The position numbers were made by a program, and so were the translations under genes. From Cryomorpha sp963836915 (GTDB taxonomy: Bacteria; Bacteroidota; Bacteroidia; Flavobacteriales_D; Cryomorphaceae): DNA of 64,000 bases. Position 1 is the first letter of the stretch; each line of letters opens with the position of its first letter. Shown piece by piece: positions 16,574-25,746 of the stretch. The stretch spans positions 2,108,001 to 2,172,000 of the forward strand of contig CAWILH010000002.1 of assembly GCA_963836915.1 (NCBI GenBank), in the 5' to 3' direction. The notes below the pieces were generated by a model. It saw only the letters and a program-made list of their open reading frames with translations. It ran no database searches and was not told the origin of the DNA.

Positions 16574-18429
16574 TAAAAATCCACTCCTTAGCTTTACTTC
16601 TTTTTTTCATTTTTTCCATAAGCATTGCCCAAGCCCAAGGCACTTCTGATGGGCAATTGGCCAAGTATTATTTGGAGTCGGGAGAATATGAGAAGGCGCT
16701 CTTATATTATGACAAGCTTTACGACCAAAACCAAACAGCCGAACATTATTCCGGCTTGCTCACGACTTATACCGAGTTGGGGATGCTCAAAGACGCTGAA
16801 AAGCTCGTAAAAAAACAACAGAAAAAGTATAACTCTAACGTCTACTATATCGATCTTGGAGCCGTGTACGAAGCGCAGGGTGAAGAGAAAGACGCGCTAG
16901 AAGCATACAGAGAAGCGATCAATGATTTGCCACAAAGCCAAGGCATGGTGATACGGACGGCCAATGAATTTTTAAGGCGCAATAAGCTTGAGCTAGCCTT
17001 GGAGACCTATCAATATGGCAAGAAATTACTAAATGATAAATATCCTTTCAGCTACGAGATAGCAGGTCTCTATGGCACCATGGGCAATACCGAGCGGATG
17101 ATAAGTGAGTACATCGACCTCTTGGCCTTTAACGATGCCTATCTTCAAACCGTTCAAAATGCGCTGAATAGGAGCATCGATTTTGAGAATGATACGGAGA
17201 ACGTTGACCTATTGCGAACCGAGCTTTTGCGAAGGGTTCAAAAAACACCGCAGACCACCGTCTACAGCGAGATGCTCACGTGGCTATTTTTACAGCAAAA
17301 AGAATTTAATTCGGCCTATGTGCAGCTCAAGGCAATTGATAAGCGGCTCGGCGAAAATGGGCAGCGCCTGCTCAATCTGGCCAATCTTTGCATTAATAAT
17401 GGAGCCTTCGATGTGGCCAGAAAGAGCTACCAATACATTGTGGATAAGGGAGTTGAGAATCCGTATTACGCCTATGCCCGCAGTGGAGTGCTCACTTCGA
17501 CTTTTGAAGAGCTCAAGCGTCAGTTTCCGCCCGATACCGCTGCCCTTCGCGCCTTGCGGATGAGTTATAATACGGTGCTCGCCGAACTTGGCTTTAACAA
17601 GGAAACCATTGCTACCCAGCAAGAGCGGGCCAATCTTGAAGCCTATTACCTTTCTGATTTGACGGCGGCCAACATCACGCTCAATGAAGCGCTGGAAACG
17701 CCAGATTTATCACCAGAAGTGCGCGCCCAACTCAAATTGGAATTGGCAAAAATCCTTATAGCGAGAGATTATATCTGGGATGCATCCCTGCTCTGTTCTC
17801 AGGTTGATAAAGATTTTAAGAATGACATTCTAGGCTTTGAAGCCAAATATTTGAATGCAAAGATCAGCTATTACGACGGCGACTTCACATGGGCTCAAGC
17901 GCAACTTGATGTATTGAAAGGCAGCACTTCAAAGCTTATCAGCAATGACGCCATGGAGCTGAGCCTGCTCATCACCGATAATATGAACCTCGATACGGTG
18001 GTAGAACCCATGGAAATGTTTGCACAGGCCGAGCTGCTCACCGTACAGCGAAAATATGATCAGGCGCTGACACGAATGGATAGCATCTTGGTGCGCTTTC
18101 CAGGCCACGCATTGTCTGACGAGATCCTATTGCAGCGCGCAAAAATAGCAGAAGCCCGCGGCCGATATAATGTTGCAGCAGACTTTTACCTTCAAGTGGT
18201 TTCAGACCATTATTTCGACATCTCGGCAGATAATGCATTATATCGACTGGCCGAACTTTACGAAACCAAACTCAACGACACGTCAAAAGCACAGGAATAC
18301 TACAAGCAATTGATGGTAGACTTTCCAGGAAGCCTTTATGTGGTAGAAGCCCGAAAAAGGTTCAGGGCCATCCGTGGCGACGCTCCCGAAAAGGAGTTCA
18401 GAGAGATAGAACCTAATAAGGTGCCGTGA
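16570..18429 (+). CDS. Secreted TPR-repeat protein
   Basis: 619 residues. A signal peptide ends near SISIAQAQG, then tetratricopeptide repeats run along the length, for example NVYYIDLGAVYEAQGEEKDA and a C-terminal ADNALYRLAELYETKLNDTS. It resembles Bacteroidota periplasmic TPR proteins that scaffold envelope complexes. The start overlaps the stop of the coiled-coil lipoprotein by four bases, so the two products probably work together. Confidence 0.8.
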   Translation: MIKIHSLALLLFFIFSISIAQAQGTSDGQLAKYYLESGEYEKALLYYDKLYDQNQTAEHYSGLLTTYTELGMLKDAEKLVKKQQKKYNSNVYYIDLGAVYEAQGEEKDALEAYREAINDLPQSQGMVIRTANEFLRRNKLELALETYQYGKKLLNDKYPFSYEIAGLYGTMGNTERMISEYIDLLAFNDAYLQTVQNALNRSIDFENDTENVDLLRTELLRRVQKTPQTTVYSEMLTWLFLQQKEFNSAYVQLKAIDKRLGENGQRLLNLANLCINNGAFDVARKSYQYIVDKGVENPYYAYARSGVLTSTFEELKRQFPPDTAALRALRMSYNTVLAELGFNKETIATQQERANLEAYYLSDLTAANITLNEALETPDLSPEVRAQLKLELAKILIARDYIWDASLLCSQVDKDFKNDILGFEAKYLNAKISYYDGDFTWAQAQLDVLKGSTSKLISNDAMELSLLITDNMNLDTVVEPMEMFAQAELLTVQRKYDQALTRMDSILVRFPGHALSDEILLQRAKIAEARGRYNVAADFYLQVVSDHYFDISADNALYRLAELYETKLNDTSKAQEYYKQLMVDFPGSLYVVEARKRFRAIRGDAPEKEFREIEPNKVP

Positions 18430-18435
18430 CGGTTT

Positions 18436-18675
18436 TGGTCGCGGGCTGTGAGTCGCTTGTTCGCGATACGGGGCAGCTGCCTTTTTGAGATGCTTCAGGC
18501 CGTAAGCTTCAAGCTTTTCGGGGCTTCGATTCAGGAGCGTAGGAAGTATTCTATTAGCGAACACGGCCGTAGTAAGTGGTCGCGGGCTGCGAGTCTTGAG
18601 TCGCGTGTTCGGAACGCAGACCGGTTGCCTTGTTTGGGAGGCTTCCAGCCGCAAGCTGCAAAGCTTCAAGCTGAA
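18436..18675. repeat. Diverged tandem duplication of a ~90-base palindrome-rich unit
   Basis: Two units, about 18436-18515 and 18577-18675, each begin GGTCGCGGGCTG, continue through GAGTCGC and GTTCG, and end in GCTTCAGGCCG-like and AGCTTCAAGCTT-like palindromes. No protein-coding signal is visible. The rest of the gap to 18959 holds a GCCCTGAATGGGC hairpin at 18746-18758 and GC-rich dispersed-repeat-like sequence, and no gene. Confidence 0.65.
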
Positions 18676-18745
18676 CATCCATTGCCAAAACTACAAGACC
18701 TCATGTCTGTTCAAGATCCATCATCAAAATCATTGAAAAATATGA

Positions 18746-18758
18746 GCCCTGAATGGGC
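18746..18758. repeat. GCCCTGAATGGGC intergenic hairpin
   Basis: Second copy of the hairpin near 10933, followed by AATAAGAATAGCG and then GGAGCCCAGTGC, a pattern I associate with dispersed Bacteroidota intergenic repeats. Confidence 0.45.
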
Positions 18759-18959
18759 GGAATAAGAATAGCGCTGCGCGGAGTGGAGCCCAGTGCTATG
18801 AACGGACGATGCGGCAGGTTTTGGCGCGGATTTTTGCTATTGCAAAAATCGTGACAAAATTCGATTTCCCAATGAGTCTGAAACTCATATCAAAACTCCG
18901 CGCGGTAACCGCAGATCAACCCTGACAGCTTACCAGAAAGTCCCGAGAAGTAGGGAAAC

Positions 18960-20150
18960 TCAATATCTATCCTTGATTTTTCTCAGCACGAAATAAGCCA
19001 GAATGCTTGTCCCCACTCCGATATAGCCTACGATATTGAAATTTTCAAAGGTTCCGTCGGGGAGTTCGATCATGATGATCCCGGCGCAATAGGCGGCAAT
19101 GCTCTGTCCTACGCTCACCACCGCTGACCGGACACTCATAAAAGTACCCCGGTGATTGGGATGGGCCGTGCCGATCACCACCGCCGATGCGGGGATCATA
19201 CGGCCTGCCGCAAAAACGAAAAAGAGCGTGGAGAATATCAATACCACCCAGATCGGCGATGGCGTCATATTGGTAATAGCCACAATAGGAATCAATGAAA
19301 CGAGCATCAAGACCCCAAAGGTTTGGTACCGCCCGCGCTTATCAGCAATTTTTCCAAAAATAGGAGAAGTGAAGACCGTAAGAATACCCCCCGTCAGATA
19401 GATATAGGTGAGCTCTACTTCTTCAAAACCCACATTGGCCACCATATAAGGCGATATGAATGGGATAATACTGAACTGGCCGAACACGATCAAAACCATG
19501 AATGCCAATGCCTTCAGCTGATTGGTATCCGTGACCACACTCAAAACCCCATTCCACGAACGACGGGCGAGACTGCCGGGAGCGTTTAGATGTGCGCCGA
19601 TGGATGGCACCACTTTAAGAGCAATCAAAAAGAAAACCGTCGAGAGCCCAGCAATCATAAAAAATGACGTATGCCAGCCAAATTTAGTACCGAGAAATAA
19701 ACCGAGCGGCACGCCTAGAGATGCCGCCGCAGAGAAGCCGGTCATTACGATTCCCACCGCCTTGCCCCTTCTTTCGTTGGGTATGAGATCACCCACTATG
19801 GCCAGTACAAGGGCGCCGATGATACCACCAAAAAGACCGGTAATGGCTCGGGCTACCAATAATTGCTCTATGGTATTGGCAAATCCGACCAAGACGGTAG
19901 AGATGATAAAGCCCAGGTACATAAATAAAAGTGCCTTCCGCCGGTCGGCAAAATCGAGAAAAAAGATGGCCAGTATTCCCGAGACGGCCGCGGCAATCGT
20001 GTACGATGATATTACCGCACTCCACATCGCAGGGCCGATGTCAAATATGCGTTTGAATTGCGGCCCCAAAGGCATCATGATCATGAAATCCATGATATGG
20101 GTGAAGTTGATGCCGGCGAGAAGGATAAGGAGAAGGCGCTCGTTTTTCAT
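18960..20150 (-). CDS. Major facilitator superfamily transporter
   Basis: 396 residues with twelve predicted membrane helices. It begins MKNERLLLILLAGINFTHIMDFMIMMPLGPQF. The helix 2-3 loop DFADRRKALLFMY and the mid-protein GKIADKRGRYQTF are MFS signature loops. It resembles the Bacteroidota AraJ-like drug or sugar efflux group. The substrate is unknown. A TACCTTTG -7 box lies nine bases upstream (20159-20166). Confidence 0.87.
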   Translation of the reverse strand: MKNERLLLILLAGINFTHIMDFMIMMPLGPQFKRIFDIGPAMWSAVISSYTIAAAVSGILAIFFLDFADRRKALLFMYLGFIISTVLVGFANTIEQLLVARAITGLFGGIIGALVLAIVGDLIPNERRGKAVGIVMTGFSAAASLGVPLGLFLGTKFGWHTSFFMIAGLSTVFFLIALKVVPSIGAHLNAPGSLARRSWNGVLSVVTDTNQLKALAFMVLIVFGQFSIIPFISPYMVANVGFEEVELTYIYLTGGILTVFTSPIFGKIADKRGRYQTFGVLMLVSLIPIVAITNMTPSPIWVVLIFSTLFFVFAAGRMIPASAVVIGTAHPNHRGTFMSVRSAVVSVGQSIAAYCAGIIMIELPDGTFENFNIVGYIGVGTSILAYFVLRKIKDRY

Positions 20151-20158
20151 CGAAGCGG

Positions 20159-20166
20159 CAAAGGTA
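20159..20166 (-). promoter_or_regulatory. -7 promoter box of the MFS gene
   Basis: Minus strand TACCTTTG, matching TAnnTTTG, just before the ATG at 20150. No good -33 element was found. Confidence 0.45.
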
Positions 20167-20206
20167 GAACCATATCCCTGCGAAAGAGATTGACCAAGCC
20201 TAAGTC

Positions 20207-20908
20207 TTATAGAGAATTGCGATATTGATGCTGATCTTCCAATTGTGCATTACTCCCGAGCAGAATGCCCAACTGTGCCAAGCCATAGGTGGCCATGATA
20301 AGCAAGTGGCCGTAGGGCACAGGACGCATAAATTTATTCCACGCCAAAATACTGTCAGAAACCACGAAAAGCGTTGCCCCTGTAGCTACTAGCAAAAAAC
20401 TCGAAGTATTCACCCGTTCGAAACGATTTAGCGCAAGTAGAAGCATCAGCGTGATAGCCGCCACGTAGAGTATCACTGGGCCGAACAACCCACCGAGATG
20501 ATCTTTGAGCAGATTGAAGAAATATAGTCCATAGCCGATAACCAGCACCATTACCCAACCTTGCCGTTTGATAAGCGCGATCTCCTGATCAATATAGGTT
20601 TTGGTGAAAGCCCAGATATAGGCCAGATGCGCGATCAAAAAAGACCCAAGGCCAGCCATAAAAAATGTAGTATCATCTTCTTGAAAAATTAAAAGAACGT
20701 CTCCAATAAGTGAGAAATTGAATCCTAAGAGCATAAGGCCCTTAAATTTTGAATGCTTTGTTTTACGGCTTTGCCAAAGGAAAAACAGGATGATGGAACC
20801 GAGAAGTAATGGTTTGGTAAGATTTGCGGCAATAGCGAAGCCCTGCTCACCTACATAGATATGTACCGCGAGAAGAATGAGATAAAACCCAATAAAAGGC
20901 AGCTTCAC
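20207..20908 (-). CDS. YhhN/TMEM86-family membrane protein (lysoplasmalogenase-like)
   Basis: 233 residues from a GTG at 20908 (VKLPFIGFYLILLAVHIY) that overlaps the preceding stop as GTGA. Reading the frame further upstream would only cover the end of the previous gene. About eight membrane helices; conserved YhhN features include FNFSLIGDVLLIF and GATLFVVSDSILAWNKF. Animal TMEM86 members hydrolyse the vinyl-ether bond of lysoplasmalogens. It is translationally coupled to an AGMO-like gene, so an ether-lipid role for the pair is a reasonable inference. Confidence 0.85.
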   Translation of the reverse strand: MKLPFIGFYLILLAVHIYVGEQGFAIAANLTKPLLLGSIILFFLWQSRKTKHSKFKGLMLLGFNFSLIGDVLLIFQEDDTTFFMAGLGSFLIAHLAYIWAFTKTYIDQEIALIKRQGWVMVLVIGYGLYFFNLLKDHLGGLFGPVILYVAAITLMLLLALNRFERVNTSSFLLVATGATLFVVSDSILAWNKFMRPVPYGHLLIMATYGLAQLGILLGSNAQLEDQHQYRNSL

Positions 20909-22134
20909 TTTACTGTAGCTACTTTGTGAAACTTGAGTTGCAATATGCTCACTATTGAAAACAGTGCAATGGCAACTAAGGCAATAGGGAGCCATAGACC
21001 GCTATAGGCCGAAGAATAGAGATAAATACCCATGCCAATGGAGAGCGCAAACCGCCCAATCTCCAAAAGTACTGCCTGCCGCCTATTGTCAAAAAAACTA
21101 CCCAACACGGCAACCGAAAAAACGATGAGCCCTGCAAATATAAGCTGGACATAAATAGAATATGCACCCAGGTTGAAGAGAAAAAAAGCCGTGGCGCCCA
21201 GAATCAATAGATATTGAAAAAACAAATAAAAATTCAATCGGGAAGAGACGATGACATCAAACTTCTTATAGGTATCCTTCTCTACTTCGCGTGGTGGCCG
21301 GAAGCCGCCCATCTCCTTTGGGTACCATCCTGGCGGCGCGAAGGTAAACCGGAATTTATTGCCAAACCCGCGAATGGTTTTGAGCTCATGGTAGAGCCGC
21401 ATAAATGGCTGAATATTGGCCATCACCGGATTCCATGAATTGGTTGGGTTGGTAATCCCATAGGTCGGCCGCTCTTCTTCTTCCTGAAAAGTTCCAAAAA
21501 TCCGGTCCCAGAGCATAAGACTGCCAGCATGGTTTCGGTCTATGTATTTGGGATTGCGGCCATGGTGCACCCGGTGATGGGACGGCGTATTGAACACAAA
21601 CTCAAACCAGCGTGGCAGCTTATTGATCACTTCGGTATGGATCCAAAACTGGTAGAGTAGATTAAACGCTCCTATTAGCACGAACCACTCTGTCTTAAAA
21701 CCCAAGATGGCCAATGGAAAGTAAAAGTAAAACGTGAACATTTTCTGAAAAACACTTTGCCGCAGCGCCACGGAGAGATTATAATCTTCGCTCTGATGGT
21801 GCACCACATGGCCGAGCCAAAAGAGATTTACTTCATGACTGGCACGGTGTGCCCAATAATAGCAGAAATCAATGCCCAAGAAACATAAGAAAATCCAGTA
21901 CCACGCATTGGAAAGCTCAAAAACAGCAAAGTGCTCGTACACGAAATAATAGGCCGCCACCGTAAATACTTTGGCAAAGACCCCTGTGAGCTGCTCTACG
22001 ATACCACAACTAATATTGGTCACCGCATCATTGAGCCGGTATATTTTTTGATCTTTAAAATGTCCATAAGCCACTTCTATTCCAATAAGGATGAAGAAGA
22101 TGGGAATGGACAGAACGACCGGATTGATTTCCAT
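20905..22134 (-). CDS. Fatty acid hydroxylase/sterol desaturase family protein, AGMO-like
   Basis: 409 residues from ATG at 22134 (MEINPVVLSIPIFFIL); an upstream in-frame start adds unrelated residues. The di-iron histidine clusters are HRASHEVNLFWLGHVVHH (followed by QSEDYNLSVALRQS) and PSHHRVHHGRN. The HEVNLFW/HHQSEDYN layout is that of alkylglycerol monooxygenase (TMEM195), which cleaves ether lipids. Extra helices fill the C-terminus. It overlaps the YhhN gene downstream. Confidence 0.85.
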   Translation of the reverse strand: MEINPVVLSIPIFFILIGIEVAYGHFKDQKIYRLNDAVTNISCGIVEQLTGVFAKVFTVAAYYFVYEHFAVFELSNAWYWIFLCFLGIDFCYYWAHRASHEVNLFWLGHVVHHQSEDYNLSVALRQSVFQKMFTFYFYFPLAILGFKTEWFVLIGAFNLLYQFWIHTEVINKLPRWFEFVFNTPSHHRVHHGRNPKYIDRNHAGSLMLWDRIFGTFQEEEERPTYGITNPTNSWNPVMANIQPFMRLYHELKTIRGFGNKFRFTFAPPGWYPKEMGGFRPPREVEKDTYKKFDVIVSSRLNFYLFFQYLLILGATAFFLFNLGAYSIYVQLIFAGLIVFSVAVLGSFFDNRRQAVLLEIGRFALSIGMGIYLYSSAYSGLWLPIALVAIALFSIVSILQLKFHKVATVK

Positions 22135-22190
22135 AGCGACTCTAAAATTACGAAAATACAGGAAGCTGGCGCAAGGGGCAATCACCAAAT

Positions 22191-22220
22191 TTTGCGATGC
22201 TCGAATGATCGCTACCTTTG
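22191..22220 (+). promoter_or_regulatory. Promoter of the DUF4286-rsmA unit
   Basis: TTTG at 22191-22194, 18-base spacer, TACCTTTG at 22213-22220; the first gene starts at 22242. Confidence 0.65.
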
Positions 22221-22241
22221 CGGCTTCCCAACGCTGCCGAT

Positions 22242-22553
22242 ATGATTCTCTACAACGTGACCGTAAATATTGATGAAGATGCCCACGAAGCGTGGCTCAA
22301 ATGGATGGTGGAAACCCACATTCCCGATGTGATGAAGACCGGCTTTTTCTTGGAAAGCAAGCTGGCCAGAATACTCGCCGAAGAAGCAGGCGGACTTGCT
22401 TATAGCGTTCAATATTTTGCCAAAAACAGGGAAGACTACGATACCTATATGCGCGACCATGCACCTGCGCTGCGGGCTGATCACGAAAAACATTTTGGTC
22501 AAAAGATCGCTTCCTTTCGCACCCTGCTCCATATCATACACCAAACCCCATGA
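22242..22553 (+). CDS. DUF4286 family protein
   Basis: 103 residues from ATG at 22242 (MILYNVTVNIDEDAHEAWLKWM); the upstream start at 22218 lies at the promoter box and is unlikely. The family is a small ferredoxin-like alpha/beta fold of unknown function, common in Bacteroidota next to rsmA. Its stop overlaps the rsmA ATG (ATGA). Confidence 0.82.
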   Translation: MILYNVTVNIDEDAHEAWLKWMVETHIPDVMKTGFFLESKLARILAEEAGGLAYSVQYFAKNREDYDTYMRDHAPALRADHEKHFGQKIASFRTLLHIIHQTP

Positions 22554-23341
22554 GCTATGTAAAGCCCAAGAAGCATCTGGGGCAGCACTTTCTTACCGAG
22601 CAGAGCATCGCCGATAGACTTGCCAGCGCTATCGATAAGCCTGATGGCGAAATCAGGGTGCTTGAGATCGGTCCCGGCACGGGCATACTCACGCGCTCCC
22701 TGCAAAAGCAAAACTTCGAAGCACTCCAACTTATTGAGATCGACCCAGAGTCGGTGGCCTACCTCTACGAAAATCATCCCGAGCTCAGCAAAAGCATCAT
22801 CGAAGCTGATTTTTTAAAGATCGATTTGAACGGATTATTTGGCGGTAAGCCCTTTACCCTTGCGGGAAATTTTCCCTATAACATCTCTTCCCAAATACTC
22901 TTCCGCATTTTTGAGCACCAGGGGTTGATCCCCCAGATGGTGGGGATGTTTCAGAAGGAAGTGGCAGAGCGGGTGGCCTCGCCAGCAGGCAGCAAGGTAT
23001 ATGGCATTTTAAGCGTTTTGATTCAATGTTATTATACCGTGACCTATCTATTTACAGTAGATGAAGATTGCTTCAACCCACCGCCAAAGGTGAAAAGCGG
23101 CGTGCTGAAACTCGTCCGTAATGATCGGGTAGAACTGCCTTTCTCTGATAAATTTTTTAAAACCGTGGTCAAAACGGCTTTTAACCAGCGCCGTAAAACG
23201 CTACGCAATAGCTTGTCTTCCCTTACCGGTGGCGCCGTACCAGAAGGTATGGAAGCGCAGTACAAGCTCAGGCCGGAACAGCTCGATGTAGACCAATTCA
23301 TAGCCATCGCAAGTTCGGTAGAATCCATGAAAGAAATTTAA
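22550..23341 (+). CDS. rsmA: 16S rRNA (adenine1518/1519-N6) dimethyltransferase
   Basis: 263 residues. It dimethylates two adjacent adenines in helix 45 of 16S rRNA during 30S assembly. It shows KKHLGQHFLTEQSIADRL, the SAM-binding VLEIGPGTGILTRSL (about residues 35-49) and the catalytic LAGNFPYNISSQI. It is translationally coupled to the DUF4286 gene. Confidence 0.95.
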   Translation: MSYVKPKKHLGQHFLTEQSIADRLASAIDKPDGEIRVLEIGPGTGILTRSLQKQNFEALQLIEIDPESVAYLYENHPELSKSIIEADFLKIDLNGLFGGKPFTLAGNFPYNISSQILFRIFEHQGLIPQMVGMFQKEVAERVASPAGSKVYGILSVLIQCYYTVTYLFTVDEDCFNPPPKVKSGVLKLVRNDRVELPFSDKFFKTVVKTAFNQRRKTLRNSLSSLTGGAVPEGMEAQYKLRPEQLDVDQFIAIASSVESMKEI

Positions 23342-23408
23342 AAGGGTAGACCCCGCGCCCTGTATCCGTTTTGCTACTTTTACAAAACCTAAAATCCCCC
23401 CATCGCAG

Positions 23409-24770
23409 ATGCCTTTTGAGCTGAGTAAACAATACCTTGACGACCTGCGCGACGCGATAGCCAGCGGCAGGGACAGCTACATCCAGGCGGAGCTCGAACT
23501 ATTGCACCCTGCCGATATTGCCGAGATTCTCGAAAAAACAAAAACGGCCGAAGCCAATTACCTTTTCAGGCTTATTCAGAACGAAAAGGCAGCGGAAGTG
23601 ATGATCGAGCTGGATGAAGACGATCGCGAGAAACTGCTCTCCACCCTTACTTCCGAAGAGATAGCCCATCAGGTGATAGACAATATCGACTCTGATGATG
23701 CGGCAGATGTGCTGGCCGAGCTATCAGAAGAAAAACAGATAGAAGTAATATCGCATATCACCGACGAAGAGCAGAAGAGCGACATACGCGACCTGCTGCG
23801 CTATCAGGAAGACAGCGCCGGCGGTATCATGGCCAAAGAGCTGGTAAGCGTGCAGAGTAATTGGTCTATAGCCCGCGGTATCCGGGAGATGCGCAAGCAG
23901 GCCGAAGGGGTAGACCAAGTTTACACCATCTACGTAACCGATGAAGAAGACCGCTTGATAGGAACGCTTTCGCTGAAAAAATTACTCTTTTCTTCCGCTT
24001 CGATTAAAACGCCCATTGCAGATATCTTCATCGACCAGCCGCACTATGTCCACCCCGATACCACGGGCGAAGATTGCGCCATCGTAATGGAAAAATACGA
24101 CTTGGTGGCGCTGCCGGTAGTCGATGAGAATATGCACCTGCTAGGTCGCATCACGATCGATGATGTGGTAGACCTTATCAAAGAAGAAGCCGAACGCGAC
24201 TACCAGTTGGCTTCAGGTATTTCAGAATCGGTAGAGAGCGATGACACCATTTGGGTGCTCACCCGTGCGCGCCTGCCTTGGCTGCTCATTGGGCTGCTTG
24301 GCGGGGTATTGGTGGCGCAGGTGATCGGTATCTTTGAAGCCCAGCTGGCCGAAGTGGCCGCCCTTATGCTCTTCGTGCCACTTATCGCAGCCATGGGTGG
24401 AAATGTGGGCGTACAGTCATCGGCCATTGTAGTGCAAGGCCTTGCCAATAAGAGCATTGGAACAGATGGCATTCTGGCAAAACTTCTTAAAGAACTTCTC
24501 GTTGCAGTGCTCAATGGAGCCATTTGCGGTGGAGTGATCTTGGCCTATGGGCTTCTTTTTCTCGATTCGCTCGCCATGAGTTATACCGTGAGCATTGCCC
24601 TTTTTACCGTCATTATCATTGCGGCGCTTTTCGGTACCACCGTACCCCTCGCGTTGAATAAGGTGAAGATCGACCCTGCATTGGCCACCGGCCCTTTCAT
24701 CACTACCATGAATGATATTATTGGCCTCAGCGTTTATTTTATGTACGCCAAGTACTTCTTTGATATTTAA
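23409..24770 (+). CDS. mgtE: MgtE-type magnesium transporter
   Basis: 453 residues. The order is a cytosolic helical N domain (about 1-130; HPADIAEILEKT), a CBS pair (about 135-260; MAKELVSVQSN, YVHPDTTGEDCAIVMEKY) that senses Mg2+, a plug helix, and five membrane helices (from ~280) with PLIAAMGGNVGVQSSAIVVQG in the pore. The downstream dehydrogenase starts at the very next base. Confidence 0.94.
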   Translation: MPFELSKQYLDDLRDAIASGRDSYIQAELELLHPADIAEILEKTKTAEANYLFRLIQNEKAAEVMIELDEDDREKLLSTLTSEEIAHQVIDNIDSDDAADVLAELSEEKQIEVISHITDEEQKSDIRDLLRYQEDSAGGIMAKELVSVQSNWSIARGIREMRKQAEGVDQVYTIYVTDEEDRLIGTLSLKKLLFSSASIKTPIADIFIDQPHYVHPDTTGEDCAIVMEKYDLVALPVVDENMHLLGRITIDDVVDLIKEEAERDYQLASGISESVESDDTIWVLTRARLPWLLIGLLGGVLVAQVIGIFEAQLAEVAALMLFVPLIAAMGGNVGVQSSAIVVQGLANKSIGTDGILAKLLKELLVAVLNGAICGGVILAYGLLFLDSLAMSYTVSIALFTVIIIAALFGTTVPLALNKVKIDPALATGPFITTMNDIIGLSVYFMYAKYFFDI

Positions 24771-25718
24771 ATGCGCGTCTTATTCTTAGATAGCGTGCAT
24801 CCCCTGCTTGAGTCGCGCCTTTCGGCAAATGGATTTAGCTGTACATCAGATCTCTCTTGCACTTATGATGAAGCCTGCCAGAAAATAAAAGATTTTGATG
24901 GCCTCGTAATCCGCGGCCGTATTCCGATCGATGCCCATTTTTTGGCGGAAGCCAACACGCTAAAGTTCATAGCCCGCTCTGGCGCCGGACTGGAAAATAT
25001 AGATCTGAAAGCTGCTGCCAGAGAAAACATCACCGTGTTCAATTCGCCTGAAGGAAATATGGACGCCGTGGGAGAACACGCCATCGGAATGCTGCTCATG
25101 CTTTTAAACAAACTCAAAGCCGCCGATACCGAAGTGCGCAAGGGAGCGTGGAACAGAGAGCAAAACAGGGGGCTAGAGCTCGCCGGTAAGACGGTGGGGA
25201 TCATTGGGTTTGGACATATGGGTTCGGCTTTCGCCAAAAAATTATCAGGCTTCGATTGCACCATCTTGGCACACGATAAATATAAGTCGGGCTACGCGCC
25301 AAGCTATGTAAGGGAATCAAGCATGGCCGCGCTCCAGGCGCATTGTGATATGATCTCCATTCACCTTCCCTTAAGCGATGAGACTGATTATTATGTAAAT
25401 AGTGACTTTATCGCTGGCTTTCAAAAACCCTTCTACCTCATCAATACTGCGAGGGGAAGACATGTAGAAACGGCCGCCCTGCTGGATGCTTTAGAGAGCG
25501 GAGCCATCAAAGGAGCCTGCTTGGATGTACTCGAATTTGAAAAAAAGACTTTTGAAAAACTTGATTTTGATGCCCTTCCCGCCGATTTCAAAACCTTGGC
25601 CAAAAGTGATCGGGTGCTCTTGAGCCCACACGTAGCAGGCTGGACAGTAGAATCTTACGAAAAATTGGCTGCCGTGCTTGCCGATAAGATTCTGGCTAAG
25701 TTTGGGAACCGGAAATAG
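24771..25718 (+). CDS. D-2-hydroxyacid dehydrogenase
   Basis: 315 residues. A Rossmann NAD site, KTVGIIGFGHMGSAFAKKLSGF, lies near residues 143-164, and the catalytic Arg is in NTARGRHVETAALLDAL. A Glu near DVLEFEK and a His in LSPHVAGWTVES complete the active site. It resembles phosphoglycerate dehydrogenase and related proteins but lacks a C-terminal ACT domain, so the substrate is uncertain. It begins immediately after the mgtE stop. Confidence 0.85.
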   Translation: MRVLFLDSVHPLLESRLSANGFSCTSDLSCTYDEACQKIKDFDGLVIRGRIPIDAHFLAEANTLKFIARSGAGLENIDLKAAARENITVFNSPEGNMDAVGEHAIGMLLMLLNKLKAADTEVRKGAWNREQNRGLELAGKTVGIIGFGHMGSAFAKKLSGFDCTILAHDKYKSGYAPSYVRESSMAALQAHCDMISIHLPLSDETDYYVNSDFIAGFQKPFYLINTARGRHVETAALLDALESGAIKGACLDVLEFEKKTFEKLDFDALPADFKTLAKSDRVLLSPHVAGWTVESYEKLAAVLADKILAKFGNRK

Positions 25719-25746
25719 GAAGCGTTTGTTTTCGCACCCTTTTTCT

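Noticed and set aside
19522..20193. 223-codon plus-strand frame opposite the MFS gene
   Set aside because: Pro/Arg/Thr-rich antisense frame without motif; the minus frame is a clear transporter.
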